From assembly GCA_938045545.1 (NCBI GenBank), contig CALIBN010000029.1, positions 1-64,000 of the forward strand: DNA of 64,000 nt. The letters are read 5' to 3'. Origin of the DNA: an uncultured archaeon. GTDB taxonomy: Archaea > Thermoproteota > EX4484-205 > JAAOZP01. This document shows positions 62,612 through 64,000 of this stretch, one piece after another (the stretch's first letter is position 1; each line of letters begins with the position of its first letter). Under the pieces are notes generated by a model. The model was not told the DNA's origin and did no database searches. It worked only from the letters and a program-made list of their open reading frames with translations. A program made the position numbers and the translations under genes.

Positions 62612-63284
62612 TGTAAGTATACTCCTCTATTTTCTTAAGCAGGTTGACAACTGTGAGGAACGCTCTCCGGATAACGCCTCCAGACTGAACACCATACAGC
62701 ATGTGCATCCTTACGATCCACGATATGGATTGAGGCGCCTCCATATGTTTTTTAACCATGCTGCCAATTATCGGTCCTCTGTCTGAAGTCATCAGATATG
62801 TTTCAAAAAGTTCAACCGGTATAAGGGATGGGAAGATTTCTATCAAGTCTCCTCCCCCCTGTTTAACCAATTCCTCAACCTCCCTGCTCCTAACGACCTG
62901 CATTAGGCCTTCTTCCTCGAGCATGGTTACCCCGGATAGTGATGAGAGTCCACTCCACCTGCTGGCCTTCAGGCTTCTTCTTAAAACCCCTTTCAACTCC
63001 AGTTCCACGGATTCTGAAAGCATTCTTTTCAAAAGCTGACTTTTATCCCGGTTTTTAAGCCTGTCTTCAGGGATTTCAAGTACGCCGACCATTTCGAACT
63101 TCCTGTCTAAGCTGAACTGCATCCTCCTTACTAGGATAATAAGCCTTATTTGCGGGTTTTCAAGCGGCTTGGCAACTAGGTTTCCCCTTCCAGTCTCCTC
63201 GAAGGAGATTTCGAACTGTTCAAGCGCCTTCTTCACGCTCTGAACCCAGGACATTACCTCTACCAGTTTATTTGATGCACTCAT
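62595..63284 (-). CDS. Hypothetical protein
   Basis: This 229-residue protein is unrecognised. The first 110 residues alternate strands and helices ('SWVQSVKKALEQFEISFEET', 'IRLIILVRRMQFSLD') in a way reminiscent of YbjN/type III chaperone-like folds. The rest is helical. There are no membrane helices or cysteines. It overlaps the 3' end of the M28-FtsX gene by 17 bases tail-to-tail. Confidence 0.55.
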   Translation of the reverse strand: MSASNKLVEVMSWVQSVKKALEQFEISFEETGRGNLVAKPLENPQIRLIILVRRMQFSLDRKFEMVGVLEIPEDRLKNRDKSQLLKRMLSESVELELKGVLRRSLKASRWSGLSSLSGVTMLEEEGLMQVVRSREVEELVKQGGGDLIEIFPSLIPVELFETYLMTSDRGPIIGSMVKKHMEAPQSISWIVRMHMLYGVQSGGVIRRAFLTVVNLLKKIEEYTYTKLLP

Positions 63285-63438
63285 AAATCTAACTTAAAGA
63301 GAAAATGTTTCGCGTAAACAGGTGGGTTTATGAACCCATTTTAATTGGTTTAACGCGTGTGGAAACTCTAAAGGACACATTTACATCCGTAAAGTTTAAA
63401 TTTTGCAAATGTATAGCATAAACGAAGGTGAAAACGTT

Positions 63439-64000
63439 ATGGCTACGGAAGTAGAGCTTAAAACAGGTTTAACAGCAAGATCACTCGCCGTCTCCATCCC
63501 CCTCGCAATATTCTTCGCCTACATGTCGGTTGTCGTAGGCCTATATACCGACAAGACATCCACATTCGGTACTTTCATCCTACCTATGGTGTATTTCGTC
63601 GTAGTTTTCGAACTCCTTGGAAGAGCCAACCCTAAGCTGAGGCTGACACCTCAGGAATTAGTCTTTCTGTTCTCAGTCATCTCTTTCCTAGGGATGCACT
63701 CATACCTGACGATGCATGCTGCAGCCCACAACAATCCTTTAAGCATGCCCGTGTACGGTGCTCTCAGCGACTACGAGGCTTTCTCGATAGACGCTTTAAG
63801 GGATTACTGGAGCAGGGCTGTTCCCTCTGTTGTAATTGCTCCTGAGCCGATACGCTTCGAGATAGCTACGATAATGATGAACGGTAAAGCACCAGGCCAA
63901 GCTGTTCCATGGGGCTACATAACTAACGCCCTAATATACTGGGGCCTCGTCTACATGTTCTACGCCTTCATAAGCGTGTTCGTAACATTCGTCTTCGGCA
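63439..64000 (+). CDS. Polytopic membrane protein, DUF6785/OPT-like, partial
   Basis: The frame runs off the window after 187 codons. A helix follows a short N-terminal tail, then 'LLGRANPKLRLTPQELVFLF', which resembles the start of the 626-residue protein at 56.0-57.9 kb ('IYGRRLSRQELFIIYS'). The ATG at 63439 has AAGGTG upstream and a TATA-like GTTTAAATTT near 63394-63403; an in-frame ATG at 63409 is too near that box. Confidence 0.65.
   Translation, partial: MATEVELKTGLTARSLAVSIPLAIFFAYMSVVVGLYTDKTSTFGTFILPMVYFVVVFELLGRANPKLRLTPQELVFLFSVISFLGMHSYLTMHAAAHNNPLSMPVYGALSDYEAFSIDALRDYWSRAVPSVVIAPEPIRFEIATIMMNGKAPGQAVPWGYITNALIYWGLVYMFYAFISVFVTFVFG

Overview
The window is archaeal and most likely from a thermophilic member of the TACK group (Thermoproteota sensu lato). 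Genes are mostly preceded by TATA-like boxes 25-32 nt before the start codon, many messages look leaderless, and TTG/GTG starts are common. Marker genes agree: a ribosomal protein eL13 gene, Taw1-type wyosine synthase, a Clp1/Grc3-type RNA kinase, UPF0282, DUF131 proteins, an archaeo-eukaryotic primase-like protein and KaiC/RAD55-like ATPases. I cannot name the species; a korarchaeal or Caldarchaeales-like lineage is a guess. I found no rRNA, tRNA or CRISPR array.

Layout. 1-1.6 kb holds decayed genes: a RelBE-like toxin-antitoxin remnant and small frameshifted genes. 1.65-6.7 kb holds an OFA-type MFS transporter, glyA, an RNA 5'-kinase and a phosphofructokinase with pyrophosphate-type active-site residues. 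6.7-8.2 kb is a gene graveyard. 8.2-14 kb holds a membrane glycosyltransferase, an AMMECR1 protein, a galactokinase-like GHMP kinase followed by a GalE-like epimerase, and a small translation-factor-like beta-barrel protein.

The centrepiece is 14.0-23.6 kb. Here are two complete soluble [NiFe] hydrogenases with a maturation protease. A four-subunit sulfhydrogenase-type enzyme (hydBGDA-like, group 3b) is encoded on the minus strand. A five-subunit NAD-linked HoxEFUYH-type enzyme (group 3d) is encoded on the plus strand. They diverge from a short control region that carries a 27-bp tandem repeat, each copy containing a TATA-like core. Together they could exchange electrons between H2, NAD(P)H and possibly polysulfide. 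An ArsR-type regulator lies directly downstream.

24-38 kb holds a UPF0282 protein, a five-gene peptide/oligosaccharide ABC importer, a NosD-like beta-helix protein, a UPF0173 hydrolase, an Hsp20-DUF131-DUF131 gene set, an M42 aminopeptidase and a broken LAGLIDADG-like gene. 38.6-46.9 kb holds a HAD phosphatase, VapBC, Taw1, a ferredoxin, a giant FtsX-like permease, deoC and a PHP phosphatase. 46.8-48.0 kb is a decayed TnpB-type IS200/IS605 element whose end supplies the last codons of the PHP gene. Three further sequences resemble its RNA/right-end scaffold without any tnpB beside them. 48.3-53.1 kb holds eL13, a radical SAM protein, an RraA-like protein, a PPC-domain protein, CutA and an AEP primase-like/KaiC-like gene pair. 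53.2-64 kb encodes surface proteins: a secreted glycoside hydrolase, two large polytopic membrane proteins and a 1525-residue protein joining a degenerate M28 peptidase to an FtsX-like permease.
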